Shown here in pieces: positions 26,211 to 34,851 of a stretch of DNA of 64,000 nt. The position numbers and the translations under genes are program-made. The notes beneath the pieces were generated by a model that saw nothing but the letters and a program-made list of their open reading frames with translations, made no database searches and was not told where the DNA came from. Origin of the DNA: CAXXOK01 sp963663285 (GTDB lineage: Bacteria; Bacillota; Clostridia; Christensenellales; Aristaeellaceae); the NCBI GenBank assembly GCA_963663285.2, contig CAXXNI010000002.1, forward strand, positions 620,001 to 684,000, written 5' to 3'. Every line of letters starts with the position of its first letter. Position 1 is the first letter of the stretch.

Positions 26211-27236
26211 ATGAAAAAACTTGCAGCTCTCGTTCTTACCATCGTTATGGTAGCCACATTGTTCGTTGGCAGCGGTACTGCCGAAGGATCGTATGACATT
26301 ATCTATCTGACGCCGTCTACGGCCTCCAGCTTTTGGAGCCAGGTAGAAGTTGGCATTCTGCAAGCAAAAGCCGATTTGGAAGCAGAGCTTGGCATTACCA
26401 TCAACTACTCCGTTGTTGGCCCCGCGGAAGAACAGGAAACCGAAAAATATATCACGGCTTTTGAAAACGCAATTGCACAGGCTCCGGCAGCAATTGTAAC
26501 GGCCACACTGGCTATTGATTCCACCATTGCCAAAGCCCGTGAAGCTTCCCAACAAGGCATCGTTTTGAACTTCGTAAACTGCGGCCTTGGCGTAGGAGAT
26601 GACGGCGCTTACCAGGAATATTATAATGAGTTTTACTATTGCTCCAACGATACCATCGGCGAACTGGCAGGCCAGGCTTTCCTGCAGGCGATGGCTGATA
26701 AGGGCATGTCGACCGATGCCGGCGTGATCGGTGTTAACATGAATGTTGAAAACGAAGCGCTCAACCACCGCATTCAGGCGTTCCGCGATTATATCGCTGC
26801 GAATGCTCCCAGCCTGCAAATGACCGACACCTACTACAACAACAACGTTGTTGAAAATTCTCAGACCAATGCCGAGAACATCATTTCTTCCTATGGCTCC
26901 GATTTGATCGGCATGTACTCCGGCAACAACATCACTTGCGACGGTGTTTGCAACGCGGTGCGCGGCGCGAACCTGAAGGACAACTTCGTATCTGTAGGTG
27001 TTGACTCCGACGATATCGAAATTGCGGCGCTCCGTGATGGTTACCTGCAGGCGATCATCGTGCAGAACGCGTATGAGCAGGGTTATCTGTGCATGGAAAA
27101 CGCTATCCGCACAGTCGTTACCGGCTCCAACCCCGAAACCGTACAGCAGATCAACTGCCCGCCGGTTATCGTAACCATGGATAACATCGACAGTGAAGAA
27201 ATCAACTTCATCATGAACCCGCAGCTGGCGCAATAA
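26211..27236 (+). CDS. Sugar ABC transporter substrate-binding protein (RbsB family)
   Basis: This 341-residue protein has a signal peptide at 1-24 (MKKLAALVLTIVMV... ending SGTAEG) and a type I binding fold (Peripla_BP_4). AAGGAGGA precedes the ATG. It is the binding component for the ATPase at 27408 and the permease at 28926, and its position after the kinase and mutarotase points to a ribose- or deoxyribose-like ligand. A 12-bp hairpin after the stop probably raises its level relative to the membrane parts. The coding strand contains an AAC-AAC-AAC-GTT-GTT run near 26841, which mimics the upstream palindrome but is explained by codons. Confidence 0.9.
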   Translation: MKKLAALVLTIVMVATLFVGSGTAEGSYDIIYLTPSTASSFWSQVEVGILQAKADLEAELGITINYSVVGPAEEQETEKYITAFENAIAQAPAAIVTATLAIDSTIAKAREASQQGIVLNFVNCGLGVGDDGAYQEYYNEFYYCSNDTIGELAGQAFLQAMADKGMSTDAGVIGVNMNVENEALNHRIQAFRDYIAANAPSLQMTDTYYNNNVVENSQTNAENIISSYGSDLIGMYSGNNITCDGVCNAVRGANLKDNFVSVGVDSDDIEIAALRDGYLQAIIVQNAYEQGYLCMENAIRTVVTGSNPETVQQINCPPVIVTMDNIDSEEINFIMNPQLAQ

Positions 27237-27319
27237 GCTAACTGCCGGCAGGAAGCTGAGGACCTGTGGAACCTTCTGGTTCAAGGTCACCCAAAAGAAT
27301 CTTCTGAAGGGGAAACAAC

Positions 27320-27348
27320 GGTTCCGGCGGCTGTGTGCCGCCGGAACC
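27320..27348 (+). terminator. Intercistronic hairpin after the second binding-protein gene
   Basis: GGTTCCGGCGGC (27320-27331) pairs perfectly with GCCGCCGGAACC (27337-27348) around a five-base loop. No T-run follows, which fits partial termination or mRNA stabilisation. Confidence 0.7.
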
Positions 27349-27407
27349 TTGTGGGCGAATCCACAGGGCTTTGCAGAAGAAAACTGATGTGAAATGAGGG
27401 TGATATT

Positions 27408-28913
27408 TTGCAGGAAAGCATTTTAAAAATTGAACATGTAAGCAAATTCTACCCCGGCGTAATAGCGCTTAACGATGTTAGTTTTGAATTGAAACAGGGC
27501 GAAGTACGCGCGCTGTGCGGGGAGAACGGAGCAGGGAAGTCTACCCTGATCAAGTGCATCATGGGTGTTGAACAGCTTAGCGAGGGCAGCATAACCATGA
27601 ATTACGACGGCCGGTGGGTTGTCAACTCTAATGCTGTGGAAGCGCAGAGCCGCGGTGTGTTTGCAAACTACCAAAGCGTTACGATTGCACCGGATTTAAG
27701 CATTGCTGAAAACTACTTTCTCGGTTGCCAGCCTAAAAAGAATTTGTTTGTTGACTGGCGCAAGATGACTGAAGAAAGCCAAAAAGTTATTGATAAGTTT
27801 GAGATGAACGTGGACCCAAACGCGAAAATCCGCGAGCTTTCCATTGCTATGCAGGCGATGGTTACGATTAGTAAAATCTCCATCAATAAAGACATCAGAC
27901 TTGTGATTTTAGATGAGCCGACCGCTCTTTTGGAAAATGACAAGGTTGAAATATTATTCCGTTTTGTGCGCGAACTGAAAGCGCGCGGCATCAGCATTAT
28001 TTATATCTCCCACCGTTTGGAGGAGATTATGGACATTTGCGATTCCGTTACCGTGCTCAAGGACGGCACTTATGTGGACACACTGCCGGTTTCTCAGGTG
28101 AATAAGGACAAGCTCATTGCGATGATGGTCGGGCGTGAAATGTCCGATATCTATAATATTGAGCACTATACACCGGGCGAGGAATTGCTGCGGGTAGAGA
28201 ATTTTGCCGACAGCAAGCATTTTCACGATATTCACTTTCAGTTGAACAGAGGAGAGATCCTCGGTTTTGTTGGGCTTGTCGGTGCGGGACGCAGCGAGAT
28301 CATGCGCGCTCTCACCGGTGTAGAAAAACGGCTGAGCGGAGATGTGTACCTGTATGGAGAGAAAGTGAATATTAAAAACCCAACCGAAGCGCTGCAGCAT
28401 GGCATCGGTTTTCTCACGGAGGACCGCCGGGCGGATGGCTGCGCACTGGGACTTTCCGTAAAGCAGAATATCAGCATGAGCTCTCTTGAAATGATTAGCA
28501 GATGGGGATTTATCAATCTGCGCAAGGAAGCAAAGCGGGCTGAAAACTACACTAAAGACGTAAATGTAAAAACGCCCTCCATCGAGCAGTTGGTAGGGAA
28601 CCTCTCCGGCGGCAACCAGCAGAAAGTGGTGATTGCAAAACTGCTGTGCCGCGCGCCTGATATTTTAATTTTCGATGAGCCGACGGTCGGTATCGATGTT
28701 GGCGCGAAACAAGAAATCTATAAATTGATTGAACGCCTGACCGCGCAAGGCCGCGGTGTGATCCTGATCTCTTCCTATTTGCCGGAGGTTATGGGGCTTT
28801 CCGACCGCCTGATTGTAATGGCGCAGGGAGGCATGACCGCAGAGTTTAGCAAGGAAGATTTAAAGACGCTGACGGAAGAAGAAGTGCTCCGCAGAGCATC
28901 TATTGAACAATAA
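27408..28913 (+). CDS. Sugar ABC transporter ATP-binding protein (RbsA/MglA type)
   Basis: The 501-residue protein starts with TTG at 27408, seven bases after GAGGG. It contains two ATPase domains: Walker A GENGAGKST and Walker B VILDEPTALL in the first, then GLVGAGRSE, LSGGNQQKVVIAKLL and LIFDEPTVGID in the second. Unlike the ATPase at 14829, both Walker B glutamates are present. The degenerate second Walker A is normal in this family. It energises the permease at 28926 and follows the binding-protein hairpin. Confidence 0.93.
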   Translation: MQESILKIEHVSKFYPGVIALNDVSFELKQGEVRALCGENGAGKSTLIKCIMGVEQLSEGSITMNYDGRWVVNSNAVEAQSRGVFANYQSVTIAPDLSIAENYFLGCQPKKNLFVDWRKMTEESQKVIDKFEMNVDPNAKIRELSIAMQAMVTISKISINKDIRLVILDEPTALLENDKVEILFRFVRELKARGISIIYISHRLEEIMDICDSVTVLKDGTYVDTLPVSQVNKDKLIAMMVGREMSDIYNIEHYTPGEELLRVENFADSKHFHDIHFQLNRGEILGFVGLVGAGRSEIMRALTGVEKRLSGDVYLYGEKVNIKNPTEALQHGIGFLTEDRRADGCALGLSVKQNISMSSLEMISRWGFINLRKEAKRAENYTKDVNVKTPSIEQLVGNLSGGNQQKVVIAKLLCRAPDILIFDEPTVGIDVGAKQEIYKLIERLTAQGRGVILISSYLPEVMGLSDRLIVMAQGGMTAEFSKEDLKTLTEEEVLRRASIEQ

Positions 28914-28925
28914 GGAGAGACATCT

Positions 28926-29903
28926 ATGGCATCGAATAAGCTGGTGAGACCCACAAACGCGCTAAGCCAGGTCTTAAAAAGAACGGAGTTTACGCTTGGC
29001 ATTATCATCATTTTACTGTTCATGCTGGCGGCTACATTTACAAAAAACTTTACCAGCGCCTACAACCTGACCAACCTTACCAAGCAGGGCGCGATCGTGG
29101 GCGTCATGGCGGTGGCGCAGACGGTGGTTATCATTACCGGCGGTATTGATATTTCCGGCGGCGCGATAGCTGGGCTTGGCTGTATGGTGATGGCACTTTT
29201 GCAAACCCATACTGAAACACCGTTTGTAGTGACGATTCTTGCTTGCATTGCGGTAACAATTTTAAGCGGATTCTTAAACGGTGTAATTATTTTCGATTTG
29301 AACGTACCGGCAATGATAGCAACACTGGGTACCCAAACGGTAATTCGCGGTATTGTTAAACTCCTGTGCGGCGGGTTGAACGTTACGTATACCGATATGC
29401 GCATTTTGAATATCGGCACGGATAAATTATTCAACTTTATTCCTTATCTGGCACTAATATGGATAATGGTAGCTATTATCGTTTTCATAATTTTGCGGTA
29501 TACTATCTTTGGCCGCAGTCTGTATGTAATTGGTTCCGGCATTGACGTCGCAAGATTGAGCGGCGTTAAAGTAAGGAAAATGTTCTACATGGTCTATTCC
29601 TTTGCGGGCCTGTTATACGGTATAGCGGCTATTATGCTGGCGGCTCGTGTGGGTATGGCGCAGCCGGGTACAGGCGAAGGGTATGATATGAGCGCAATTG
29701 CCGCAGCGGTAATCGGCGGCGCTTCACTAGCCGGCGGACGCGGCGCGGTAACCGGCACGCTGCTTGGTACTATACTCATGGTGCTCATTACCAACGCGGG
29801 TACCGCCTTCCAGATCGACCCCTATATACTGGATGTTACAACGGGCGTATTGATTATCTTCGCGGTAGCAATGGATATGATCAAAACGCACAAAAAAGCG
29901 TAA
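28926..29903 (+). CDS. Sugar ABC transporter permease (RbsC family)
   Basis: The 325-residue polytopic membrane protein has the RbsC motifs TGGIDISGGAIAGLGCMV (about 75-92) and YDMSAIAAAVIGGASLAGGRG near residue 255. AAGGAGAG lies before the ATG, 12 bases after the ATPase stop. Only one permease gene is present, so the channel is probably a homodimer. This contrasts with the two-permease transporters at 14829 and 42113. Confidence 0.92.
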   Translation: MASNKLVRPTNALSQVLKRTEFTLGIIIILLFMLAATFTKNFTSAYNLTNLTKQGAIVGVMAVAQTVVIITGGIDISGGAIAGLGCMVMALLQTHTETPFVVTILACIAVTILSGFLNGVIIFDLNVPAMIATLGTQTVIRGIVKLLCGGLNVTYTDMRILNIGTDKLFNFIPYLALIWIMVAIIVFIILRYTIFGRSLYVIGSGIDVARLSGVKVRKMFYMVYSFAGLLYGIAAIMLAARVGMAQPGTGEGYDMSAIAAAVIGGASLAGGRGAVTGTLLGTILMVLITNAGTAFQIDPYILDVTTGVLIIFAVAMDMIKTHKKA

Positions 29904-29979
29904 GCAGATCCGGCCTGTATCGCCCTTGCTGAATCAGTCAGGCTCAATACGCCGGTAAAAACAATACGGAAAGGAGCGT

Positions 29980-30447
29980 ATGATTGCAGCAGGTGAAACC
30001 TGCGCTGTCATACAAAGACTTATGTCAATTCTGACTATTCTTGCGGAGGCAACTACAGCGGCGGTTACAACAGGAACGGCGAATTCGTTGGATATGACGG
30101 GCATGATGGACATTTTGTTGATTGTTTCGTTTATTGGATGCGGTATCTACAGTATCTATTCCTACTTCATCCAACGGCAAAAGAGTGTTCTGCTCGAAAA
30201 TAAGATCATTTGTCCCAACAACTGCGAACCAAAGAAGTGTAAGGATGCAAAAGAGTTTCTCCAGTTTATCCTTCCGCGGACTCTCATCTTGGGAATTGGG
30301 CTGGTGGTTTTTGGCGGGTTGTTTGTACTGGATCACTTTTTTGGAAACAATAACAGCATCGTAACCTTGCTATTGGTCATTCTGCCGACAACACTATTCA
30401 TTTGGTACGTTGTAGTGCAGCAGAAGGCGGCCAAACGATTCTGGTGA
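29980..30447 (+). CDS. Small membrane protein of unknown function at the end of the ABC operon
   Basis: I do not recognise a family. The 155 residues include three hydrophobic helices (about 44-64, 97-117 and 123-145). Between the first and second lies a basic stretch with three cysteines (ICPNNCEPKKCKD, about 76-88), a possible metal or redox site. The first 40 residues are Thr/Ala-rich. AAAGGAG precedes the ATG and the gene is 76 bp after the permease, before the terminator, so it probably belongs to the same transcript. It might be an accessory subunit, but nothing in the sequence shows this. Confidence 0.6.
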   Translation: MIAAGETCAVIQRLMSILTILAEATTAAVTTGTANSLDMTGMMDILLIVSFIGCGIYSIYSYFIQRQKSVLLENKIICPNNCEPKKCKDAKEFLQFILPRTLILGIGLVVFGGLFVLDHFFGNNNSIVTLLLVILPTTLFIWYVVVQQKAAKRFW

Positions 30448-30476
30448 TCCGCTGAAACTCGTATTAAAATATCCCC

Positions 30477-30518
30477 AAACCGCTGTAAGCATGCAACGAT
30501 GGGCTTACAGCGGTTTTT
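30477..30518 (+). terminator. Intrinsic terminator of the deo-type operon
   Basis: AAACCGCTGTAAG (30477-30489) pairs with CTTACAGCGGTTT (30504-30516), and a five-T run follows. It ends the transcript after the small membrane protein. Confidence 0.88.
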
Positions 30519-30525
30519 CGATTAT

Positions 30526-30564
30526 GCTTTAAAGGCAAACCATAAAATGGTTTGCCTTTAAAGC
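30526..30564. repeat. Seventeen-bp perfect hairpin
   Basis: GCTTTAAAGGCAAACCA (30526-30542) pairs with TGGTTTGCCTTTAAAGC (30548-30564) around TAAAA. It lies eight bases after the operon terminator and is followed by a T-rich stretch. It may act as a second, fail-safe terminator. Confidence 0.6.
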
Positions 30565-30604
30565 GCCTTCTTTTAAATAGTGGATCATTTTTCCGCACAT
30601 AAAA

Positions 30605-30629
30605 GCATAGGAGCTTTTCGCTCCTATGC
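30605..30629. repeat. Ten-bp hairpin, third in a row
   Basis: GCATAGGAGC (30605-30614) pairs with GCTCCTATGC (30620-30629) around TTTTC. It is the third hairpin within 155 bp. Confidence 0.5.
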
Positions 30630-31073
30630 CTGAACGTTTTCTTTCGGCTCTTGCGTTAGCCTATTCAAGTTGAGGTATACGTTCAACCCTTTTGAGCTCC
30701 ATCAAGTACTGCATCTTGAAACAATACTTGCTTCCACGCTCCAGATGCGCTCGAGCATCATCTTGTATGGGTATAATACACTATAATTTGTTTATTGTCA
30801 ACATAAATACAGAAAGTTATTTATTTAACATGCACTATTTTGTGATTGTGTTTGACAACTACTACAGATGGTGGCTATCATATCGCCGTATACAAACAGC
30901 GGTATTTGCAGCCTATAATAATAACTTTAGAAAAATTCGGCTTTCACCATGGAATCGTTTCATGTTTAGAAACGGATTAAGTGTGGTAAGAAGTAAAATG
31001 GGTTACACGATAAAAGTGTAACCAAACAAGACTAGCAACTGTTTTGAACAGCGATAGAAAGAAGGCGGTTGGT
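30630..31073. other. Region between the hairpin cluster and gapN
   Basis: Two TATAAT boxes (30772-30777 and 30782-30787) lie about 290 bases upstream of gapN, without good -35 boxes. An open frame of 109 codons here has no ribosome binding site and an atypical composition, so I do not call it. Confidence 0.4.
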
Positions 31074-32543
31074 TTGTTCCAACAGATGTGCAACAAAGAA
31101 AAGACTTATTGCAACTTATTTGACGGCAAATGGGTCGAAGGCACTTCCGGCCAATATGATGAAGTGTTTTCCCCTGTAGACGGCTCTTTTGTAGGCCGTG
31201 TACCTGCGATGAATCATGAGGATGTTGACAAAGCGATTGAAAACGCAAGGGAGAACTTTACTTCCTGGGCGGAGACACCCATACATGAACGCGCCAGTAT
31301 TTTTTATAAAGCCGCCGATCTGCTGGAAGCAAATGCAGATGAAATTGCGAATGTACTGATGATGGAGATAGCGAAGGATAAACAATCTTCACACTTTGAA
31401 GTTCTCCGCACTGCTGATTTGCTTCGTTACACAGCGGATGCGGGTAAAAGTATGGCTGGCGAGGCTATTGGAGGCGATAATTTTCCGGGAGGAAGCAAAA
31501 ATAAAATTTCCTACGTAAGCCGCGTGCCGCTGGGAACTGTTTTGGCCATTTCTCCGTTCAATTATCCCATCAACCTTTCGGCTTCCAAGCTGGCTCCGGC
31601 ATTGATCAGCGGGAATACCGTACTGCTCAAACCTGCCAGTCAAGGTGCGATCAGCGCGCTTTATCTGGCAGCGGTTTTTCAGGCGGCGGGGCTTCCGCAC
31701 GGTGTGCTGAATACCATAACCGGTCGTGGCAGCGAAATTGGCGATTATCTGGTTACGCATACCGGAATTGATTTCATCAACTTCACCGGCAGTACAGCTG
31801 TTGGGAAACGGATAGCCAAGCAAGTCGGCATGATTCCCCTGATGCTGGAGTTGGGCGGGAAGGATGCGGCGATTGTTCTTCCGGACGCAGATTTGGATTT
31901 TGCAGCTAAAAACATTGTTTCAGGTGCCTACTCGTATGCGGGGCAACGTTGTACGGCAGTTAAGCGTATTCTGGTGGACGATAATACTGCGGAAATGCTG
32001 ATTCCCAAATTGCTGACCCAAATCGCAGAACTGAAAACCGGTGATCCGCGGGAAAACGCAACGATCGTGCCGCTTATTAACACAAAAGCTGCTGATTTTG
32101 TGATGAGCTTGCTTGAGGATGCGGTAGCTAAAGGCGCCAAGGTGTTGATCGGGGGAAAACGGCAAGGAAATGTGATTCAGCCAACATTGGTGGACCATGT
32201 AACCGCCGACATGCGCTTGGCGTGGGAAGAGCCTTTTGGCCCTGTACTGCCGATTATGCGGATTCAGGGTATCAACGAAGCAATTGAAATTGCGAATCAC
32301 TCGGAATACGGCTTGCAATCCTCTGTTTTCACTAAAAATATTCACGATGCGTTTTACATTGCTAACCATTTGGAAGTGGGAACCGTGCAGATTAATAACA
32401 AAACAGAGCGTGGGCCTGACCATTTTCCGTTCTTGGGAGTCAAGGCATCCGGCATGGGTACACAAGGTGTGAAATATGCTATTGAAGCAATGACACGACC
32501 CAAAGCGATTGTGTTTAACCTGGCGGAAGGAGCTAACCGGTAA
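31074..32543 (+). CDS. gapN: NADP-dependent non-phosphorylating glyceraldehyde-3-phosphate dehydrogenase
   Basis: This aldehyde dehydrogenase-superfamily protein matches GapN closely: SPFNYPINL, ITGRGSEIGDYL, INFTGSTAVGKRI, LELGGKDAAIVL (catalytic Glu), SGAYSYAGQRCTAVKR (catalytic Cys) and the GapN-specific C-terminal FPFLGVKASGMGTQGVKYAIEAMTR block. It oxidises glyceraldehyde-3-phosphate directly to 3-phosphoglycerate with NADP+, supplying NADPH. The start is uncertain. TTG at 31074 has AAGG eight bases upstream; ATG at 31086 aligns with known GapN starts but has no ribosome site; TTG at 31044 is also possible. It lies just after the operon whose DeoC makes glyceraldehyde-3-phosphate. Confidence 0.92.
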   Translation: MFQQMCNKEKTYCNLFDGKWVEGTSGQYDEVFSPVDGSFVGRVPAMNHEDVDKAIENARENFTSWAETPIHERASIFYKAADLLEANADEIANVLMMEIAKDKQSSHFEVLRTADLLRYTADAGKSMAGEAIGGDNFPGGSKNKISYVSRVPLGTVLAISPFNYPINLSASKLAPALISGNTVLLKPASQGAISALYLAAVFQAAGLPHGVLNTITGRGSEIGDYLVTHTGIDFINFTGSTAVGKRIAKQVGMIPLMLELGGKDAAIVLPDADLDFAAKNIVSGAYSYAGQRCTAVKRILVDDNTAEMLIPKLLTQIAELKTGDPRENATIVPLINTKAADFVMSLLEDAVAKGAKVLIGGKRQGNVIQPTLVDHVTADMRLAWEEPFGPVLPIMRIQGINEAIEIANHSEYGLQSSVFTKNIHDAFYIANHLEVGTVQINNKTERGPDHFPFLGVKASGMGTQGVKYAIEAMTRPKAIVFNLAEGANR

Positions 32544-32603
32544 TATCAGCGGTACGTTATGAAGAACAGATTGCCGCTAGAATATCATATGGCGAAAAGT
32601 AAA

Positions 32604-32628
32604 GCGGGCATGAAATAATCATGCCCGC
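32604..32628. terminator. Hairpin between the convergent gapN and merR genes
   Basis: GCGGGCATGA (32604-32613) pairs with TCATGCCCGC (32619-32628) around AATAA, between two converging genes. It probably terminates both, although neither side has a long T-run. Confidence 0.65.
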
Positions 32629-32671
32629 CATTTCAGAATGACTCGTGTTTGAAAAGGCTAGTATGTAAAGT

Positions 32672-33163
32672 CTACTTCTCCGCTTCGTCCATTTGCGCTA
32701 CCTTTTCAGCTGCTTCCTGTAAATACTTTGCTATATCGGCTTCTGCGGAAGAGTCGCTCATGGTCTTCTTTGCAATTTCCTTTACGGCTTCTTCGCTGCC
32801 CTTGTCGATAGCTGTTTTATAGTACCAACATTTGAAGTTGACAATATCCAGCGTACTGTTCAGCTCTGCAATTTGCTCTTCAACGGCTCTTTTTCGCTCA
32901 ACGAATAACTCATATCGCTTGTCTAAAGAAGCATCGCCTTCTTGTACCCATTCGATGAATAGGCGAATATCTTTAATCGGCATCCCGGTTTTTTTCAGGC
33001 AGTCTATCGTGCGTAGCATCGCCAAGTCACTTTCTGAAAAAACCCGGTAACCCGACTCCAGACGCTCCATGAAAGGCAGCAATCCTTCTTTATCGTAGTA
33101 GCGTATGGTGCTAGTCGGCACATCCATGAGTTTTGCGGCGTCTTTTATGGTATATTTACTCAT
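32672..33163 (-). CDS. MerR-family transcriptional regulator
   Basis: The 163-residue protein starts at 33163, where GAGGGG precedes the ATG; a longer reading from 33229 lacks a site. The N-terminal winged helix-turn-helix is typical (YTIKDAAKLMDVPTSTIRYYDKEGLLP, about 4-30), followed by a long dimerisation helix (about 85-120). One cysteine lies in the DNA-binding part (LRTIDCLKK) and one in the effector part (FKCWYY). It resembles the aldehyde- and electrophile-sensing members (AdhR/NmlR class). It diverges from the DUF3737 gene, and a MerR-type promoter with a 19-bp spacer lies between them. Confidence 0.92.
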   Translation of the reverse strand: MSKYTIKDAAKLMDVPTSTIRYYDKEGLLPFMERLESGYRVFSESDLAMLRTIDCLKKTGMPIKDIRLFIEWVQEGDASLDKRYELFVERKRAVEEQIAELNSTLDIVNFKCWYYKTAIDKGSEEAVKEIAKKTMSDSSAEADIAKYLQEAAEKVAQMDEAEK

Positions 33164-33198
33164 ATGATCCCCTCGGTAATAAAAATTTCGTAAAAGGA

Positions 33199-33229
33199 TT
33201 GACCTTAAACTCATCTTTAATGTTATCAT
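33199..33229 (+). promoter_or_regulatory. MerR-type promoter with 19-bp spacer and internal dyad
   Basis: TTGACC (33199-33204) and TATCAT (33224-33229) are separated by 19 bases, the elongated spacing that MerR regulators correct by twisting DNA. The spacer holds an imperfect dyad CTTAAA...TTTAAT (33204-33221). It points towards the DUF3737 gene. Confidence 0.7.
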
Positions 33230-33406
33230 AGGATTGTAACCAAATCAATAGCGATTTTTACCGCTTGTGGAATGAATTTCGTTCCGCTGCACCGCAAGGG
33301 TAGTACGCGATTTTTGAAATGGTTATATACAAAGTATTGAAACGCTTGCGACATAGATGACAGAGGCGGTGCACCTGTTGTTTCGGTCTCAACGAGGAGA
33401 GTAAGA

Positions 33407-34273
33407 ATGAGAACCCAAATTAGTGGACAACAGTACGATGAGGAACGGGCGTTATATCATCTGCAGCATGCTGATGTTATTGATTGTACATTCGCCGGTC
33501 CGGCGGACGGGGAGTCCGTACTCAAAGAAGCAAGAGATATTCATATCCAGCATAGCCGTTTTTCGCTTCGGTATCCCATGTGGCACGTCAAGGGCTTCAA
33601 AGTCAGCAATACGACGATGGATGAACTGACCAGGGCTGCGTTGTGGTATATCCAAGATGGAGTGCTTGAGGACAGCAAACTAAACGGAATAAAAGCCGTT
33701 CGCGAAGGTGATCGGCTTACTGTAGACCGGTGTGATATACAATCGCAGGAATTTGGCTGGAAATCCAAGAATATCATAGTCAGAGATTCAACGATCGCAT
33801 CAGAGTACTTGTTTTTGGATAGCCGTGATGTAAAGCTGGAACGGGTCAAGATGAGCGGGAAATACTCCTTTCAGTACATGGAGAATCTCGAAATCATTGA
33901 TTCGGAACTAGATACAAAAGATGCATTCTGGCATAGTAAAAATGTAGTGGTACGCAACAGCATCGTTAAAGGTGAATACCTCGGGTGGTTTTCGGACGGA
34001 TTAACGCTGATTAATTGCAAAATTATCGGCACGCAGCCCCTATGCTATTGTGAAAACCTGAAACTGATTAACTGTACTATGGAAGATACCGATTTATCGT
34101 TTGAATACTCGGATGTAGACGCTGACATTCACGGTAATGTACTTTCGATTAAAAATCCGAAATCCGGCACGATCATTGTGGATAATGTGGGAGAAGTGAT
34201 TTGGGACGATCCGGTTATGGAGTGTTCCGGTGAAATTAAACTGCGGAAAGACATTGCTAAAGAAAGCGCCTGA
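33407..34273 (+). CDS. DUF3737 family protein, predicted right-handed beta-helix
   Basis: The 288-residue protein matches the DUF3737 family: repeated short strands of the type NIIVRDSTIASEYLF and NLEIIDSELDTKDAFW recur about every 20 residues, giving a pectate-lyase-like beta-helix. Its function is not known. No signal peptide is seen, so it is cytoplasmic. ACGAGGAG precedes the ATG. It is the first gene downstream of the MerR-type promoter and is often found with small oxidoreductases and cupins in Firmicutes, which fits the genes that follow here. Confidence 0.85.
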   Translation: MRTQISGQQYDEERALYHLQHADVIDCTFAGPADGESVLKEARDIHIQHSRFSLRYPMWHVKGFKVSNTTMDELTRAALWYIQDGVLEDSKLNGIKAVREGDRLTVDRCDIQSQEFGWKSKNIIVRDSTIASEYLFLDSRDVKLERVKMSGKYSFQYMENLEIIDSELDTKDAFWHSKNVVVRNSIVKGEYLGWFSDGLTLINCKIIGTQPLCYCENLKLINCTMEDTDLSFEYSDVDADIHGNVLSIKNPKSGTIIVDNVGEVIWDDPVMECSGEIKLRKDIAKESA

Positions 34274-34320
34274 GTACGAAGTATAAGCGCCGGTTTATAT
34301 CAGGCAATGGAGACAAACGA

Positions 34321-34412
34321 TGAAACGTGAGGAAGTAGTAAAACAAACAACGCGCGGCTGGGCATTCCGGAGAGCAGCCTGAATGATGCTTTTCCGGAGT
34401 TTCAAACTGTGT
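34321..34412 (+). pseudogene. Frameshifted remnant, possibly of a carboxymuconolactone decarboxylase-like gene
   Basis: An ATG-led frame MKREEVVKQTTRG stops after about 20 codons, but shifting frame within the CGCGCGGCTGGG stretch gives LGIPESSLNDAFPEFQTV before the next stop at 34410-34412. The pattern of an acidic start and then LN..FPEF resembles the first residues of carboxymuconolactone decarboxylase-like proteins that often accompany these neighbours. Only about 30 residues remain. The homology is a guess from position and a few residues. Confidence 0.35.
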
Positions 34413-34464
34413 AGAATCGTTTCCTGTTTGACCTGATGGGATTAGGAATTAGGAGGTAACGCAG

Positions 34465-34851
34465 ATGAAGTATCTGAACAAACAAGACTTTGATACGGTA
34501 AATGTTTTTGGAACCGGCAGTCCAAATACGATGTTTGCAAAGTATTTTATCGGTGAATCCTACTTGAACTTTCTAACCAAACCCGGTGAAAGCCCCATAT
34601 TTATGGCGAATGTAACTTTCGAATCCGGATGTCGTAATAATTGGCATATTCACCACGCGGCAAGTGGCGGAGGGCAAATGCTTGTTTGTACGGCAGGCGA
34701 AGGCTGGTATCAGGAAGAAGGAAAAGCTCCGGTAAGCTTGGTTCCGGGTATGGTGATTACGATTCCTGCCGGTACAAAACATTGGCATGGAGCCAAGGCG
34801 GATAGTTGGTTTAGCCATATTTCCGTTGAGGTTCCTGGGGGAAGACTGTAA
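34465..34851 (+). CDS. Cupin-domain protein, frameshifted near its C-terminus
   Basis: The current frame gives 128 residues of a single cupin domain: GCRNNWHIHHAASGGGQMLV (metal-binding His-x-His region) and PAGTKHWHGAKADSWFSH with the second histidine motif. It ends ...VEVPGGRL. Removing one G from the five-G run at 34837-34841 instead gives VEVPGEDCKNEWLEAVEDEEY and stops at 34909, and NEWLE...DEEYN is how related cupins end. So the gene is either truncated by a real one-base insertion or the run is a sequence error. AGGAGGT precedes the ATG. Confidence 0.85.
   Translation: MKYLNKQDFDTVNVFGTGSPNTMFAKYFIGESYLNFLTKPGESPIFMANVTFESGCRNNWHIHHAASGGGQMLVCTAGEGWYQEEGKAPVSLVPGMVITIPAGTKHWHGAKADSWFSHISVEVPGGRL

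Noticed and set aside
26838..26855. A second copy of the LacI-type palindrome (ACAACGTTGT)
   Set aside because: It is inside the binding-protein coding frame and results from Asn-Asn-Asn-Val-Val codons; no promoter is near.
26151..27290. A 379-codon minus-strand frame opposite the second binding-protein gene
   Set aside because: The plus strand encodes a complete signal-peptide-bearing binding protein with AAGGAGGA; the antisense frame has no ribosome site or recognisable domain.
30692..31021. A 109-codon plus-strand frame before gapN
   Set aside because: It has no ribosome site, contains promoter-like sequence and has an atypical composition (Tyr/Arg/Ile-rich without a pattern).
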